Shown here piece by piece: positions 27,629 through 38,366 of a stretch of 62,510 bases of DNA. A program made the position numbers and the translations under genes. How positions within the stretch are numbered: position 1 is the first letter of the stretch; each line of letters starts with the position of its first letter. Under the pieces are notes generated by a model that was not told the origin of the DNA, made no database searches, and worked only from the letters and a program-made list of their open reading frames with translations. This stretch comes from Rhodopseudomonas sp. AAP120. Lineage in GTDB: Bacteria > Pseudomonadota > Alphaproteobacteria > Rhizobiales > Xanthobacteraceae. The stretch lies in the NCBI RefSeq assembly GCF_001295845.1, contig NZ_LJIC01000201.1:1-62510 (forward strand), in the 5' to 3' direction.

Positions 27629-28669
27629 TTACACGGAATCGGGCGTCCGGGGCTGCCCGTCATGCGGATGCTCGGCGTCGGTCTCGACGTCCTCGCCATC
27701 GTCGGCGGCCGGGGAAGCTTCGACTGGCACATTGTCCTCATGCGCGGCATCCTCGGATGCCGGAAACGGCTCGGCCGCCTCGTCGTCCGCGGCCTCGTCG
27801 TCCGCAGGTTCAGGCAACGGAGCCGATTCGGCGTCCGCGTCGTCGCCATCGGCGGACTCAGCGGGAGTTGCATCGGGCGCAGCCGATGCGGACGCGGAGC
27901 TTTCGGGCTCCGGCGCGGGGATCGAGGAAGCCGGCTTCTTCGCCCGCGGCTTGCGAGGCTTGGCGACCTTCGTCACCGCCGGCGCCTCAGCCGGAGCAGC
28001 GGCATCGATCGCCTCGAGGACTTCGCTCGACGCCTCCTGCGGCGCGGCGACCGGCTCCTGGACCGTTTTCGGTTGTGGAGCAGGCTTCTTCCGCGCGGGA
28101 GCTTTAGGGGTTGCGGCCGGCGCCTTGGCGACAGCTTTGGCCGGCGCCTCCGCAGCCGGCGTCGTGGTTTTCGCCGCCTTCGCCGGAGCCTTGGCAGGAG
28201 CTTTGCCACGAGCCTTGGCCGGAGCTTTGCTCGGCGACGGCCTGACCGGAGCCTTGGCCTTCAGCGCCTTGCTGGCCGGGGCTTTCTTCGTTACGGCGCT
28301 CTTGGCGGGTGCTTTAGCTTTGGCTGACGTCTTGGCACGCGCCTTGGCGGGGGCGCCAGCGGACGTCTTGCCAGCGGATGTCTTGCTCGCGGCTTTCTTG
28401 GCGGGAAGCTTCTTTGGGGCGGCCTTTTTGGCGGCGCCCTTCTTCGCGGAGGATGTTGCGGGCGACTTTCCGGGCTTGCCGGCCGATGTCTTCGCCGCCG
28501 GCTTGACGGCCTTTCCGCCAGCTTTTTTGTCGGATTTTTTCTTGTCGGACTTCTTGGCGTCCTTCTTGGTCTTCTTGCCGCCCAGCAGGAGTTTCGCCTT
28601 GTCGGACTTTTTGGCTTTCTTGTCCTTCTTGCCGGCCTTGTCCTTCTTGGACTTCTTGTCCTTCGCCAT
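27629..28669 (-). CDS. lysine/alanine-rich histone-H1-like protein with acidic tail
   Basis: 346 residues, low complexity throughout. Residues 1 to about 200 are Lys/Ala/Pro-rich (MAKDKKSKKDKAGKKDKKAK, then many KAPAKA and KKA units), as in AlgP and bacterial histone H1-like proteins. From about 215 onward the protein becomes Ala/Pro/Asp/Glu-rich and strongly acidic. It is probably disordered, and the basic half could bind DNA or RNA. ATG 28669 is preferred to 28672 because GGAGG then has better spacing. It lies 71 nt downstream of glcF with a terminator behind it, so it may share the glc transcript. Function is unknown. Confidence 0.75.
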   Translation of the reverse strand: MAKDKKSKKDKAGKKDKKAKKSDKAKLLLGGKKTKKDAKKSDKKKSDKKAGGKAVKPAAKTSAGKPGKSPATSSAKKGAAKKAAPKKLPAKKAASKTSAGKTSAGAPAKARAKTSAKAKAPAKSAVTKKAPASKALKAKAPVRPSPSKAPAKARGKAPAKAPAKAAKTTTPAAEAPAKAVAKAPAATPKAPARKKPAPQPKTVQEPVAAPQEASSEVLEAIDAAAPAEAPAVTKVAKPRKPRAKKPASSIPAPEPESSASASAAPDATPAESADGDDADAESAPLPEPADDEAADDEAAEPFPASEDAAHEDNVPVEASPAADDGEDVETDAEHPHDGQPRTPDSV

Positions 28670-28740
28670 CATCGTCCTCCTGTTGTGCGGATCGCCCCGT
28701 CGTCGGCAATCACGCCATCCGCCAGCAGGCCTGCATGCGG

Positions 28741-30054
28741 TCAGTTCTTCGCAGGCCGGGGACCGCCAGTCGCCCAGTCGAGCAGTTCAATTGTGTGCAC
28801 TACAGGGACATCCGTTCCGCTGGCGATCTGCACCATGCAGCCGATATTGCCCGCGGCGATCATGTCCGGCTTGACGGAAGCGATGTTGGCGACCTTGCGG
28901 TCGCGCAATCTGGTCGCGATGTCAGGCTGGAGAATGTTGTACGTGCCCGCCGAACCACAACACAAATGACTCTCCGGGATATCTTTCACCACGAATCCGG
29001 ACTTGGAAAGCAATTCTTTGGGCAGCCGCGTGATTTTCTGCCCGTGCTGCAACGAACATGCGGAGTGATAAGCCACCACAAAATTGTCATGCGTCGGCTG
29101 CTGCATCAATTCCAGATCGCCGATGTATTCGCTGATGTCCTTGGCCAGCGCCGATACCCGCGCCGCGGGCGCCGCGAATTCCGGATCCTCGCGCAGCATG
29201 TAGCCGTAGTCTTTGATCACGGTGCCGCACCCCGACGTCGTCACCAGAATGGCATCGAGACCTCCGCGATCGATCTCCCGCAACCACGCCTTGATGTTGG
29301 TGCGCGCGTAGTCGAGCGTCCGGGTGTCGCGGCCGAGATGGTGGATCAGGGCGCCGCAGCACGCCTCGTCCGCCGCCAGCACCACCTCGATGCCGTGGCG
29401 GGTCAAGAGATTGATCGCAGCGCGATTGATCCGGGGCGCCAGCACCTGTTGGGCGCAGCCGTGCAGCAACGCCACCCTGCCGCGCTTCGGCCCGAGCGCC
29501 GGGAACGTGGTGCCGGAATCCGGGCCGCGCTCCGGCAGTTTCTTCGGCGCCAACGCCAGCATCGCCTTGATCCGGCCGAGCAGCGTCGGACGGGCCAGGT
29601 CGTGCGAGCTCGGCAGCAGCGCCGCGAACGGCTGCACCAGCCGCGCCGCCCACATGCCGACCCGGAACGCGCCCGGATGCGGCATCATCCAGGACAGCGC
29701 CTCGCGGACCACCCGGTCCCAGAACGGCCGCTGGTAGTCCCGCTCGATCCGCACCCGCGCCTGATCGACCAGATGCATGTAGTTCACGCCCGACGGGCAC
29801 GTCGTCATGCAGGACAGGCACGACAGGCAGCGGTCGATGTGCTTGACGACATCCGCGGTCGGCGGCTTGTCGCTCTCCAGCATCTCCTTGATCAGGTAGA
29901 TGCGGCCGCGCGGGCTGTCGAGTTCGTCGCCCAGCAGCACATAGGTCGGACAGGTCGCCGTGCAGAAGCCGCAATGCACGCAGGCGCGGAGGATCTTGTC
30001 GGCCTCTGCGATATCCGGGTCGGCGAGCTGGGCGAGAGAGAAATCGGTTTTCAT
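28741..30054 (-). CDS. glcF: glycolate oxidase iron-sulfur subunit
   Basis: A 437-residue subunit that carries electrons from the flavin subunits of glycolate oxidase. Two 4Fe-4S motifs are complete: Cys25, 28, 31, 35 (CVHCGFCTATC) and Cys76, 79, 82, 86 (CLSCLSCMTTC). Two CCG-type cysteine clusters follow (CCGALIHHLG and CCGSAGTYN). ATG 30054 overlaps the glcE stop as ATGA. The complex oxidises glycolate to glyoxylate, feeding electrons to the membrane chain. Confidence 0.95.
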   Translation of the reverse strand: MKTDFSLAQLADPDIAEADKILRACVHCGFCTATCPTYVLLGDELDSPRGRIYLIKEMLESDKPPTADVVKHIDRCLSCLSCMTTCPSGVNYMHLVDQARVRIERDYQRPFWDRVVREALSWMMPHPGAFRVGMWAARLVQPFAALLPSSHDLARPTLLGRIKAMLALAPKKLPERGPDSGTTFPALGPKRGRVALLHGCAQQVLAPRINRAAINLLTRHGIEVVLAADEACCGALIHHLGRDTRTLDYARTNIKAWLREIDRGGLDAILVTTSGCGTVIKDYGYMLREDPEFAAPAARVSALAKDISEYIGDLELMQQPTHDNFVVAYHSACSLQHGQKITRLPKELLSKSGFVVKDIPESHLCCGSAGTYNILQPDIATRLRDRKVANIASVKPDMIAAGNIGCMVQIASGTDVPVVHTIELLDWATGGPRPAKN

Positions 30055-31292
30055 ACTGCAGGTCCGCGCGACAACCGGCCGCGATTGAGAACGTTCCTCG
30101 GATCGAAGCTGTGCTTCACCCGCTGGCCGAGCGCTGCAAGCCCGGCGGGCTGCGGCGGGAACACGTCGACGGCGGCGCGCACCTCCTCGCCGGCCCGGAT
30201 CAGCGTGGCGTGGCCGCCGACCTTCTCGACGCGCTGGCGCAGCGCCTTGGCGTGAGCATCGGCGGCCGGCGGCAGCGCCGCCCAGATCAGGCCGCCGCCC
30301 CAATCGTAGATCACCTCGCCGCCGCTCTCCCGCTGCAGCGCCTCGCCGAACGCACCGCCCGACGCCGGAGGACAGACGATCCGCCACACCGGCCACAGCG
30401 CACGGGGCCCTGACGCCGCGAACAGCTCGACGTCGCGCACCGCGCACCACAGCGCAGCCGAGGTATCGTCGGTGATCAGTTCGGCGTTGCCGTAGCTCGC
30501 CAGCATCCGGCGCAGCGACTCGGCGCGATGGCTGGCCGACGAGGTGATGCCCTCGAGCCTCAGCAGGGTCAGCGCCTGATCCGGTTGAGCCAAATCGCCG
30601 AGCGCGCCGCCGGCGGTGCGCAGCGCCGAACCCGGCAGGTGTGCGGCGCCGCTGACATCGTAAGGCGACCCCATGGCCGCAGTCATCGCCTTGTTGGCCG
30701 CGACGTCGTCGAGGCCGCGCAGCAGCAGCGTGCGCTCGCATTCCGGCCGCGGCGTCACCTTCAGCGTCACTTCGGTGCTCACCGCCAGCGTCCCCCAGGA
30801 GCCGGCCAGCAGCTTGCACAGGTCGTAGCCGGTGACGTTCTTGACCACCTTGCCGCCGGCCTTGAAGCTCTCGCCGAAGCCCGACACCGCGTTGGCGCCG
30901 AGCAGATGATCGCGCGCGCCGCCGGACTTGATCCGGCGCGGCCCGGCGAGGCCGGCGGCGATCATGCCGCCGACGGTGCCCTCGGTTTCGACGGTGCCGA
31001 GCAGCAGCGCGGTGTTCATCGGCTCGAAGGCGAATTGCTGGTTTTTGGAGTCGATCAGCGACAGCACGTCGGCGAGCGGCGCGCCCGCCTGCACGGTGAT
31101 GATCAGTTCGTTCGGCTCGTAGGCGACGACGGCGTTGAGCGCCGACAGATCCAGCACCGCGTTGGTGGCCATCGGCTGCCCGACCCGCCGCTTGGTGCCG
31201 TGGCCGACGATCTCGAGCGGTTGCTCGTTGGCAATGGCGGCGCGCACCACCTCTTCGACGTCCTGCGCGTCACGTGCTTTCAGCGTATCCAC
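30051..31292 (-). CDS. glcE: glycolate oxidase FAD-binding subunit GlcE
   Basis: A 413-residue FAD-binding (PCMH/FAD_binding_4) protein. It shows EIVGHGTKRRVGQPM, the flavin-site stretch GTVGGMIAAGLAGPRRIKSG, and KVVKNVTGYDLCKLLAGSWG, all typical of GlcE. It partners GlcD and GlcF in glycolate oxidation. It overlaps glcF by 4 nt and is separated from glcD by 164 nt that contain a palindromic repeat. Confidence 0.94.
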   Translation of the reverse strand: MDTLKARDAQDVEEVVRAAIANEQPLEIVGHGTKRRVGQPMATNAVLDLSALNAVVAYEPNELIITVQAGAPLADVLSLIDSKNQQFAFEPMNTALLLGTVETEGTVGGMIAAGLAGPRRIKSGGARDHLLGANAVSGFGESFKAGGKVVKNVTGYDLCKLLAGSWGTLAVSTEVTLKVTPRPECERTLLLRGLDDVAANKAMTAAMGSPYDVSGAAHLPGSALRTAGGALGDLAQPDQALTLLRLEGITSSASHRAESLRRMLASYGNAELITDDTSAALWCAVRDVELFAASGPRALWPVWRIVCPPASGGAFGEALQRESGGEVIYDWGGGLIWAALPPAADAHAKALRQRVEKVGGHATLIRAGEEVRAAVDVFPPQPAGLAALGQRVKHSFDPRNVLNRGRLSRGPAV

Positions 31293-31331
31293 GGGCGGAA
31301 GGTGTCCTTCAAAATTGGGGCAAAGCCTCGA

Positions 31332-31415
31332 CCGTCATTGCGAGGAGCGATAGCGACGAAGCAATCCACGCCGCGCGCGGGGCGCTGGATTGCTTCGCTT
31401 CGCTCGCAATGACGG
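31332..31415. repeat. palindromic intergenic repeat, CCGTCATTGCGAG type
   Basis: Starts CCGTCATTGCGAGGAGCGAT and ends CTCGCAATGACGG, with GAAGCAATCCA and TGGATTGCTTCG inside. It lies inside the glc operon between glcD and glcE, where a transcript hairpin could affect mRNA stability. Confidence 0.85.
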
Positions 31416-31456
31416 GGAGAGCCTGTGCTGCGTGCATCGACAAACTAACGACTATT

Positions 31457-32950
31457 TCAAAACCGCGGGATATCCGGGAACGGCAGCTTGCCGCCGTGCA
31501 CGTGCATGCGGCCGAGTTCGGCGCAGCGGTGCAGGGTCGGAAACACCTTGCCCGGATTGAGCAGACCGTCGGCGTCGAACGCGCATTTCAGACGCTGCTG
31601 CTGATTGAGGTCGATGTCCGAGAACATCTCCGGCATCAGGTCGCGCTTCTCGATGCCGACGCCGTGCTCGCCGGTCAACACGCCGCCGACCTCGACGCAC
31701 AGCTTGAGAATGTCGGCGCCGAACGCCTCGGCGCGGTCCTGCTCGCCGGGCTGATTGGCGTCGTACAGAATGAGCGGGTGAAGATTGCCGTCGCCGGCGT
31801 GAAACACGTTGGCGACGCGCAGGCCATATTTCTCCGACATCTCGTTCATCCGCCGCAGCACCAGCGGCAACTGCGCGCGCGGGATGGTGCCGTCCATGCA
31901 CAGATAGTCTGGCGAGATGCGACCGACGGCCGGGAACGCCGCCTTGCGGCCCGACCAGAACAGCAGCCGCTCCTGCTCGGACGTCGAGATCTGGCAGGTG
32001 GTCGAGCCGCAGCCGAGCGCGATGGTCTCGACCCGCGTGATCAGTTCGTCGACTTCGACCTGCGGGCCGTCGAGCTCGATGATCAGCAGCGCCTCGACGT
32101 CGAGCGGGTAGCCGGCATGCACGAAGGCTTCGGCGGCGTGGATCGCCGGCCGGTCCATCATCTCCATGCCGCCGGGAATGATCCCGGCCGAGATGATATC
32201 GGCGACGCACTGGCCGGCGGCTTCGACATTGGTGAAGCCGACCATCAGGGCGCGCGCCGTCTCCGGCTTGCGCAGGATGCGCACGGTGACTTCGGTGACG
32301 ACGCCGAGCAAACCTTCGGAGCCGGTGATCACGCCCATCAGGTCGTAGCCGGCGTTCTCGGCGCATTTGCCGCCGATCCGCAGGACTTCGCCGTTCATCA
32401 GCACGATCTCGCAGCCGAGCACGTTGTTGGTGGTCATGCCGTATTTCAGGCAGTGCACGCCGCCGGAATTCTCCGCGATGTTGCCGCCAATCGAACAGGC
32501 GATCTGCGACGACGGGTCGGGCGCGTAGTAGAAGCCAGCGTGATCGACCGCTTGGCTGATCGCCAGATTGGTGACGCCGGGCTCGACCACGACGGCGCGG
32601 TTGTCGAAGTCGATCTCGCGGATGCGCTTGAACTTGCCGAGACCGAGCAGCACGCCGTCGGCGAGCGGCAGCGCGCCACCGGACAGCGACGTGCCCGAGC
32701 CGCGCGGCACCACCTTGATGCCGTGCTGGTGACAATAGCGCAGCACTTCGGAGACTTGCTTGGTCGTGCTCGGCAGCACCACGACCATCGGCGGCTGACG
32801 ATAAGCCATCAACCCGTCGGACTCGTAGGGGCGCATCTCGGCGTCGCTGGAAATCACGCCCTCCCCCGGCACGATCTTGCGCAGAGCCGCAATGATCTCC
32901 TCGCGACGCGCCAGCACGGCCTGATCCGGCTCCGGCATCAGAATGGTCAT
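31457..32950 (-). CDS. glcD: glycolate oxidase FAD-linked subunit GlcD
   Basis: A 497-residue flavoprotein, the catalytic dehydrogenase subunit of glycolate oxidase. Flavin-binding segments are VVPRGSGTSLSGGALPLADG and SIGGNIAENSGG; the C-terminal domain contains GEHGVGIEKRDLMPEMFS. ATG 32950 has GGAG 6 nt upstream and gives MTILMPEPDQ, a better start than the longer open frame. It is the first gene of glcDEF, with a TetR gene upstream on the same strand. Confidence 0.95.
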   Translation of the reverse strand: MTILMPEPDQAVLARREEIIAALRKIVPGEGVISSDAEMRPYESDGLMAYRQPPMVVVLPSTTKQVSEVLRYCHQHGIKVVPRGSGTSLSGGALPLADGVLLGLGKFKRIREIDFDNRAVVVEPGVTNLAISQAVDHAGFYYAPDPSSQIACSIGGNIAENSGGVHCLKYGMTTNNVLGCEIVLMNGEVLRIGGKCAENAGYDLMGVITGSEGLLGVVTEVTVRILRKPETARALMVGFTNVEAAGQCVADIISAGIIPGGMEMMDRPAIHAAEAFVHAGYPLDVEALLIIELDGPQVEVDELITRVETIALGCGSTTCQISTSEQERLLFWSGRKAAFPAVGRISPDYLCMDGTIPRAQLPLVLRRMNEMSEKYGLRVANVFHAGDGNLHPLILYDANQPGEQDRAEAFGADILKLCVEVGGVLTGEHGVGIEKRDLMPEMFSDIDLNQQQRLKCAFDADGLLNPGKVFPTLHRCAELGRMHVHGGKLPFPDIPRF

Positions 32951-33088
32951 GTGGAACTCCTGCAGCCTGCCGTAGAGTGGAGCGGACGTAGCACCGCGCC
33001 AGCTAACCGCCGTTGCGAGGATCGGCGGCCCCACACATCCCTACTTAGAGCATTTCCATTCGGCAAACGGATTCGGTTTTCGAAACCG

Positions 33089-33763
33089 CTAGGCGCCGAC
33101 CAGGGTCCGCGACGGCACCACCGCCTGAACCACCAGCCCGCGAGCGCGGGCGTCCATCACGCCGACCGCGCGGAGCGCCAGAAGGGTGACGGTTTGCACT
33201 GCATCACGTAGTTTGGCCGGATCGTCGAGGTTGTCAGGCGCCAGCGGCCCGACCAGCGACTCGTGGACGGCGCCGAGCAACGCTGTCGCGGCCAACGCCG
33301 TGTCCTGCGCCGGCAGATGGCCGGCGCGCACCGCGGCGGCGATCCGTAGTTCGATCTCGCCGGCAATCTCGCGGCGGCTCGCGAGCCGCGACGCTGTGAC
33401 ATCGACATCGACCGGCTCGGCCAGGATGCCCCAGGCAAGTTTGCGGTGCGACAATACATGGACCGCCACCGTGGTCACGGCTGCCGCGAGCGCCGAGGAG
33501 GGCCCGGGCGCCGCATCGGCAGCACGACGGATCGCGGCGAGTTCGTCGCGTGAAACCTCGGCGATCAGTTCGGAAATCAGATCGGCCTTCGACGGGAAGT
33601 AACGGTAGACGGTTCCGGCCGCAACCTTGGCGCGGTTGGCCACCGGCGCAATCTGTACCGCCGCCATGCCGCCTTCCGCAGCGGTGTCCCGTGCGGCTGC
33701 AATGATCGCGCTGCGCCGTGCAGCCAACCGCTTCACGACCTGGTGGGTTCGCCGGTAAACCAT
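33089..33763 (-). CDS. TetR family transcriptional regulator
   Basis: About 224 residues. The N-terminal helix-turn-helix reads VQIAPVANRAKVAAGTVYRYFPSK, typical of TetR. The C-terminal ligand-binding part contains AWGILAEPVDVDV and is all helical. ATG 33763 is chosen (GGAA upstream); ATG 33787 is possible. It is 138 nt upstream of glcD and on the same strand, so it may regulate glcDEF or itself, but no matching pair of palindromes is seen. The gap ends in a small hairpin (CGGTTT-TCG-AAACCG at 33074-33088). Confidence 0.87.
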   Translation of the reverse strand: MVYRRTHQVVKRLAARRSAIIAAARDTAAEGGMAAVQIAPVANRAKVAAGTVYRYFPSKADLISELIAEVSRDELAAIRRAADAAPGPSSALAAAVTTVAVHVLSHRKLAWGILAEPVDVDVTASRLASRREIAGEIELRIAAAVRAGHLPAQDTALAATALLGAVHESLVGPLAPDNLDDPAKLRDAVQTVTLLALRAVGVMDARARGLVVQAVVPSRTLVGA

Positions 33764-33952
33764 GCGCTTTGTTCCGGAATCGAGCATTCCGATCCCGCAA
33801 CGGGACCAGAAAATCTCCGCTCATCAAGACGTTGGAGCATGGGCGCGAGCGCCCAACGGCGCGTCTCGCCCAAATCACGGAAAAAAGTGAACACCTATTC
33901 AGAGACGATGGCAAGCCCTTACAGGAATGAAGTGAATAGCTCTCCAGAACGG

Positions 33953-34270
33953 TTAGCCGCCGGCCCCAAGGGCCCTCGCCACCGCAGCTACTAACATACC
34001 GGTCGCCACCGCGAGGAAGTCGTTACGGCGGATCACGCTCACCGTGATGGCAGCTGCGAGCGCGACCATCACGATTGGCCCGCCATTGACCGCGACGGGC
34101 AGCGCGGCGGCGACGATGATCGACCCGGGCAGCGCATCGAGCATCCGTCGGACCCGAGGCGTGACGTTGACGTAACCCATCAGCCAGAAACCGCCGAGCC
34201 GCGACGCCACGGTGACGGCCGTCATCACCGCGAAGGCGATCATCACGTCGCTGCGCAGGAACTCGCTCAT
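33953..34270 (-). CDS. azlD: AzlD family branched-chain amino acid exporter subunit
   Basis: A 105-residue membrane protein with about four hydrophobic segments and the AzlD-like stretch RVRRMLDALPGSIIVAAALP. It works with AzlC in export of branched-chain amino acids or analogues. ATG 34270 overlaps the azlC stop (ATGA), fixing the start. The specific substrate is unproven. Confidence 0.87.
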   Translation of the reverse strand: MSEFLRSDVMIAFAVMTAVTVASRLGGFWLMGYVNVTPRVRRMLDALPGSIIVAAALPVAVNGGPIVMVALAAAITVSVIRRNDFLAVATGMLVAAVARALGAGG

Positions 34271-35004
34271 GCCGGCAGCTCCCGCGGCGGCGGCTCGTCC
34301 ATCAAGCCGGCGCTGAGAGCACCCGACAGCGCGCCGGCGATGATGAACCAATAGCCCGGCGTCAACCAATGCACCGTCAGCGCGACCGCGCCCGACACCG
34401 CCCAGGGAATCGCGCGCCGCGGCCCTTTCCAGGCCGGCACCAGCATCGCGGCGAAGAACGCCGGCATCGCCAGATCGACGCCGTACCTCCTCGGGTCGGA
34501 TAGTTGCTCGGCGAGCAGGAAACCGGGAATCGAGGAGACGAGCCACACGACATACAGCACGAGCCCGCCGGCGACATAGAACGCCGCGTTGGCGCCGCCG
34601 TGCTCGCGGTAGCGCATCGCTGCCAGCCAGCCGCCGTCGGTGACCAGCAGCATCGCCGGATAGGACTGCCACGCCGGCAGCGTGCCGAACCACGGCCGCA
34701 TCGACGCGGTCATCAGCAAGAAGCGGATGTTGACCGTCGTGGTGAGCAGCGCCAGCGCCGCGATCGTCGACGGCGTCAGCGTTTCCGGCCAGGACTGCAC
34801 GGCGACGAATTGCGACAGCCCGCCATAGACGGTCGCCATCATCACTTCGACTTCGGCGAGCGTGAAGCCTTTCTGCGCACACAGCGCGCCGAATGCCATG
34901 CCGAAGGCGAGCGTGCCCGGCAGCATCGGCCCGATCGCAACAATGCCGGGCCAGATCGCCTCACGTGACCAATAGGCCGGGGCTTTGGTGATGTGAGGAG
35001 TCAT
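34267..35004 (-). CDS. azlC: AzlC family branched-chain amino acid exporter subunit
   Basis: About 245 residues from ATG 35004, with several membrane helices. AzlC signatures are PGTLAFGMAFGALCAQKGFT, VYGGLSQFVAVQ and TVNIRFLLMTASMRPW. The larger subunit pairs with AzlD. A GTG at 35028 would add 8 residues; the ATG with GGAA upstream is preferred. Confidence 0.9.
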   Translation of the reverse strand: MTPHITKAPAYWSREAIWPGIVAIGPMLPGTLAFGMAFGALCAQKGFTLAEVEVMMATVYGGLSQFVAVQSWPETLTPSTIAALALLTTTVNIRFLLMTASMRPWFGTLPAWQSYPAMLLVTDGGWLAAMRYREHGGANAAFYVAGGLVLYVVWLVSSIPGFLLAEQLSDPRRYGVDLAMPAFFAAMLVPAWKGPRRAIPWAVSGAVALTVHWLTPGYWFIIAGALSGALSAGLMDEPPPRELPA

Positions 35005-35102
35005 GACAGATTCCGAATGACCAACCACGCCTGACCGCTTCGCGTAGTTCGGTCAAGACGTCCGGGTGCAGCCCTGATCGTCGGCCATCCGAGAAACAAA
35101 AA

Positions 35103-35128
35103 ACGCGGCGTCGCCGCCGCGTTTTTCA
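35103..35128 (-). terminator. terminator after ftsH
   Basis: AACGCGGC (35103-35110) pairs with GCCGCGTT (35117-35124). A-runs on one side and T-runs on the other allow termination on either strand. It lies 25 nt after the ftsH stop on the minus strand. Confidence 0.8.
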
Positions 35129-35148
35129 ATGCCGTTACTGTCCGGCGA

Positions 35149-37065
<1,917 letters not shown>

Positions 37066-37255
37066 CGGTCTTCCTTATTGGTCGCGCGGATCGCGACCTT
37101 TGGCCCAGGTGCGCCGTCAGGGTCTCCCGGACCGGCCAGTGCACAATCTAGGTGTCACATGGCGCGCTGCCAAGAGAAGCATTCAGGACTATTTAGCGCA
37201 TTTCGGCCCACTTCCGGCTCAAATCCCGGCGAGGACGGGCCTCCGTCGAGCTTGT

Positions 37256-38350
37256 CTAAGGCGGCGTGGAAAGCCTCTTGCCAGCCCGGTCCCGTCGCGG
37301 CGGCGCCGGGGTAATCAGAAGCCGATCCGCCGTCAGCATGATCACGGCGCCGGCAAGCGTCTGTTTCAGCTTGGTTTGCCCGCGCGCTGAAAGAACCGTT
37401 ACGGCGGCGGCCTGGATGGCGAGGTCCAGCGCTTCGACCTTGCCGAGTTCCGGGCTGCCTTCCCGCCCGGCCCGCGCGAGCGCCCTGAGCAACAGGCGAA
37501 TCCGGATTTCCGCCGCGAGACCGCAAAAGACAGCGGCGTCGTAGCCGGGTGAAGACTGTCCCCCGCTGCGTAACGCCAGAAATCGCTCGGCGCCGTCCAC
37601 CAATAGCTCCAGAGCCGCGTCGGCGCGCGCGGCGCGCGCGGCGAACCGCGCGAGATTTCGCGAATCGCAACCCTCGGCGGCGAGCAGCGGCATCAGTTCG
37701 CGGAATCGCGGACGCGTGAAGCGCAGGTCGCGATTACTCGGATCGGTGGCGAATTGGACGCCCGCCCGCGCCAGAGTGGCGACCAGACGTTGTTTGGGCA
37801 CGCTCAACAGCGGACGGGCCAGCACCAGACCTTCGCGCTCCGTCTCGCGCGCCATCGCTGCGAGGCCCGCGATGCCGCTGCCGCGTGACAACCGCATCAG
37901 CACGGTTTCGGCCTGATCGTCGCGGGTGTGCGCGGTCATCACGTGACTGGCGCCCGCCGCCTTTGCGGCGCGCGCCAGCAAACGGTAGCGCGCCTCGCGC
38001 GCAGCCGCCGGCAGGCCGGAGGTCGGCTTGTCGCCGGTCCAACGGACCGTCCGATGCGGAAGATCGAGCGCCCGGGCGATTTCCTTGACCTCGCGCGCTT
38101 CGCGAGCCGCCTCCGGCCGCAAGCCGTGATCGACGGTGACGACCGACAGCGACGGACCGCGCTTGAGGGCCTTGCGCCAGCGCGCCGCCAGCCACATCAG
38201 CGCCAGCGAGTCCGGCCCGCCGGAGACGGCAAGCACGAGCGCCGGCGCCGTCTTCCAGTCGGCGAACAGGTGGCTGGCGTCGCGCGCCGAAAGCGGCGCT
38301 TCGTCGTTTCCGGACATCAGCGGCACATCCCTGACGACCGGCTCCGGCAT
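37256..38350 (-). CDS. tilS: tRNA(Ile)-lysidine synthase
   Basis: A 364-residue PP-loop ATPase that converts the wobble C34 of tRNA-Ile(CAU) to lysidine, changing its decoding from AUG to AUA. The P-loop SGGPDS is at 43-48, followed by VVTVDHGLRPEA and MTAHTRDDQAETVLMRLSRG. ATG 38317 is an alternative start that would remove 11 residues. It lies 16 nt downstream of cpoB. Confidence 0.94.
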   Translation of the reverse strand: MPEPVVRDVPLMSGNDEAPLSARDASHLFADWKTAPALVLAVSGGPDSLALMWLAARWRKALKRGPSLSVVTVDHGLRPEAAREAREVKEIARALDLPHRTVRWTGDKPTSGLPAAAREARYRLLARAAKAAGASHVMTAHTRDDQAETVLMRLSRGSGIAGLAAMARETEREGLVLARPLLSVPKQRLVATLARAGVQFATDPSNRDLRFTRPRFRELMPLLAAEGCDSRNLARFAARAARADAALELLVDGAERFLALRSGGQSSPGYDAAVFCGLAAEIRIRLLLRALARAGREGSPELGKVEALDLAIQAAAVTVLSARGQTKLKQTLAGAVIMLTADRLLITPAPPRRDRAGKRLSTPP

Positions 38351-38366
38351 CGCCGGAGCTGTCAGT

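Noticed and set aside
27732-28874. A plus-strand Ala/Ser/Gly-rich open frame over the histone-like gene
   Set aside because: The minus strand has a good ribosome site, Lys-rich family resemblance and a matching terminator; the plus frame has none of these.
33049-33088. TAGAGCATTTCC plus CGGTTT-TCG-AAACCG segment between the TetR and glcD genes
   Set aside because: It could be a TetR operator, but it abuts the TetR stop and has no second copy nearby. It resembles a common intergenic motif more than a specific site.
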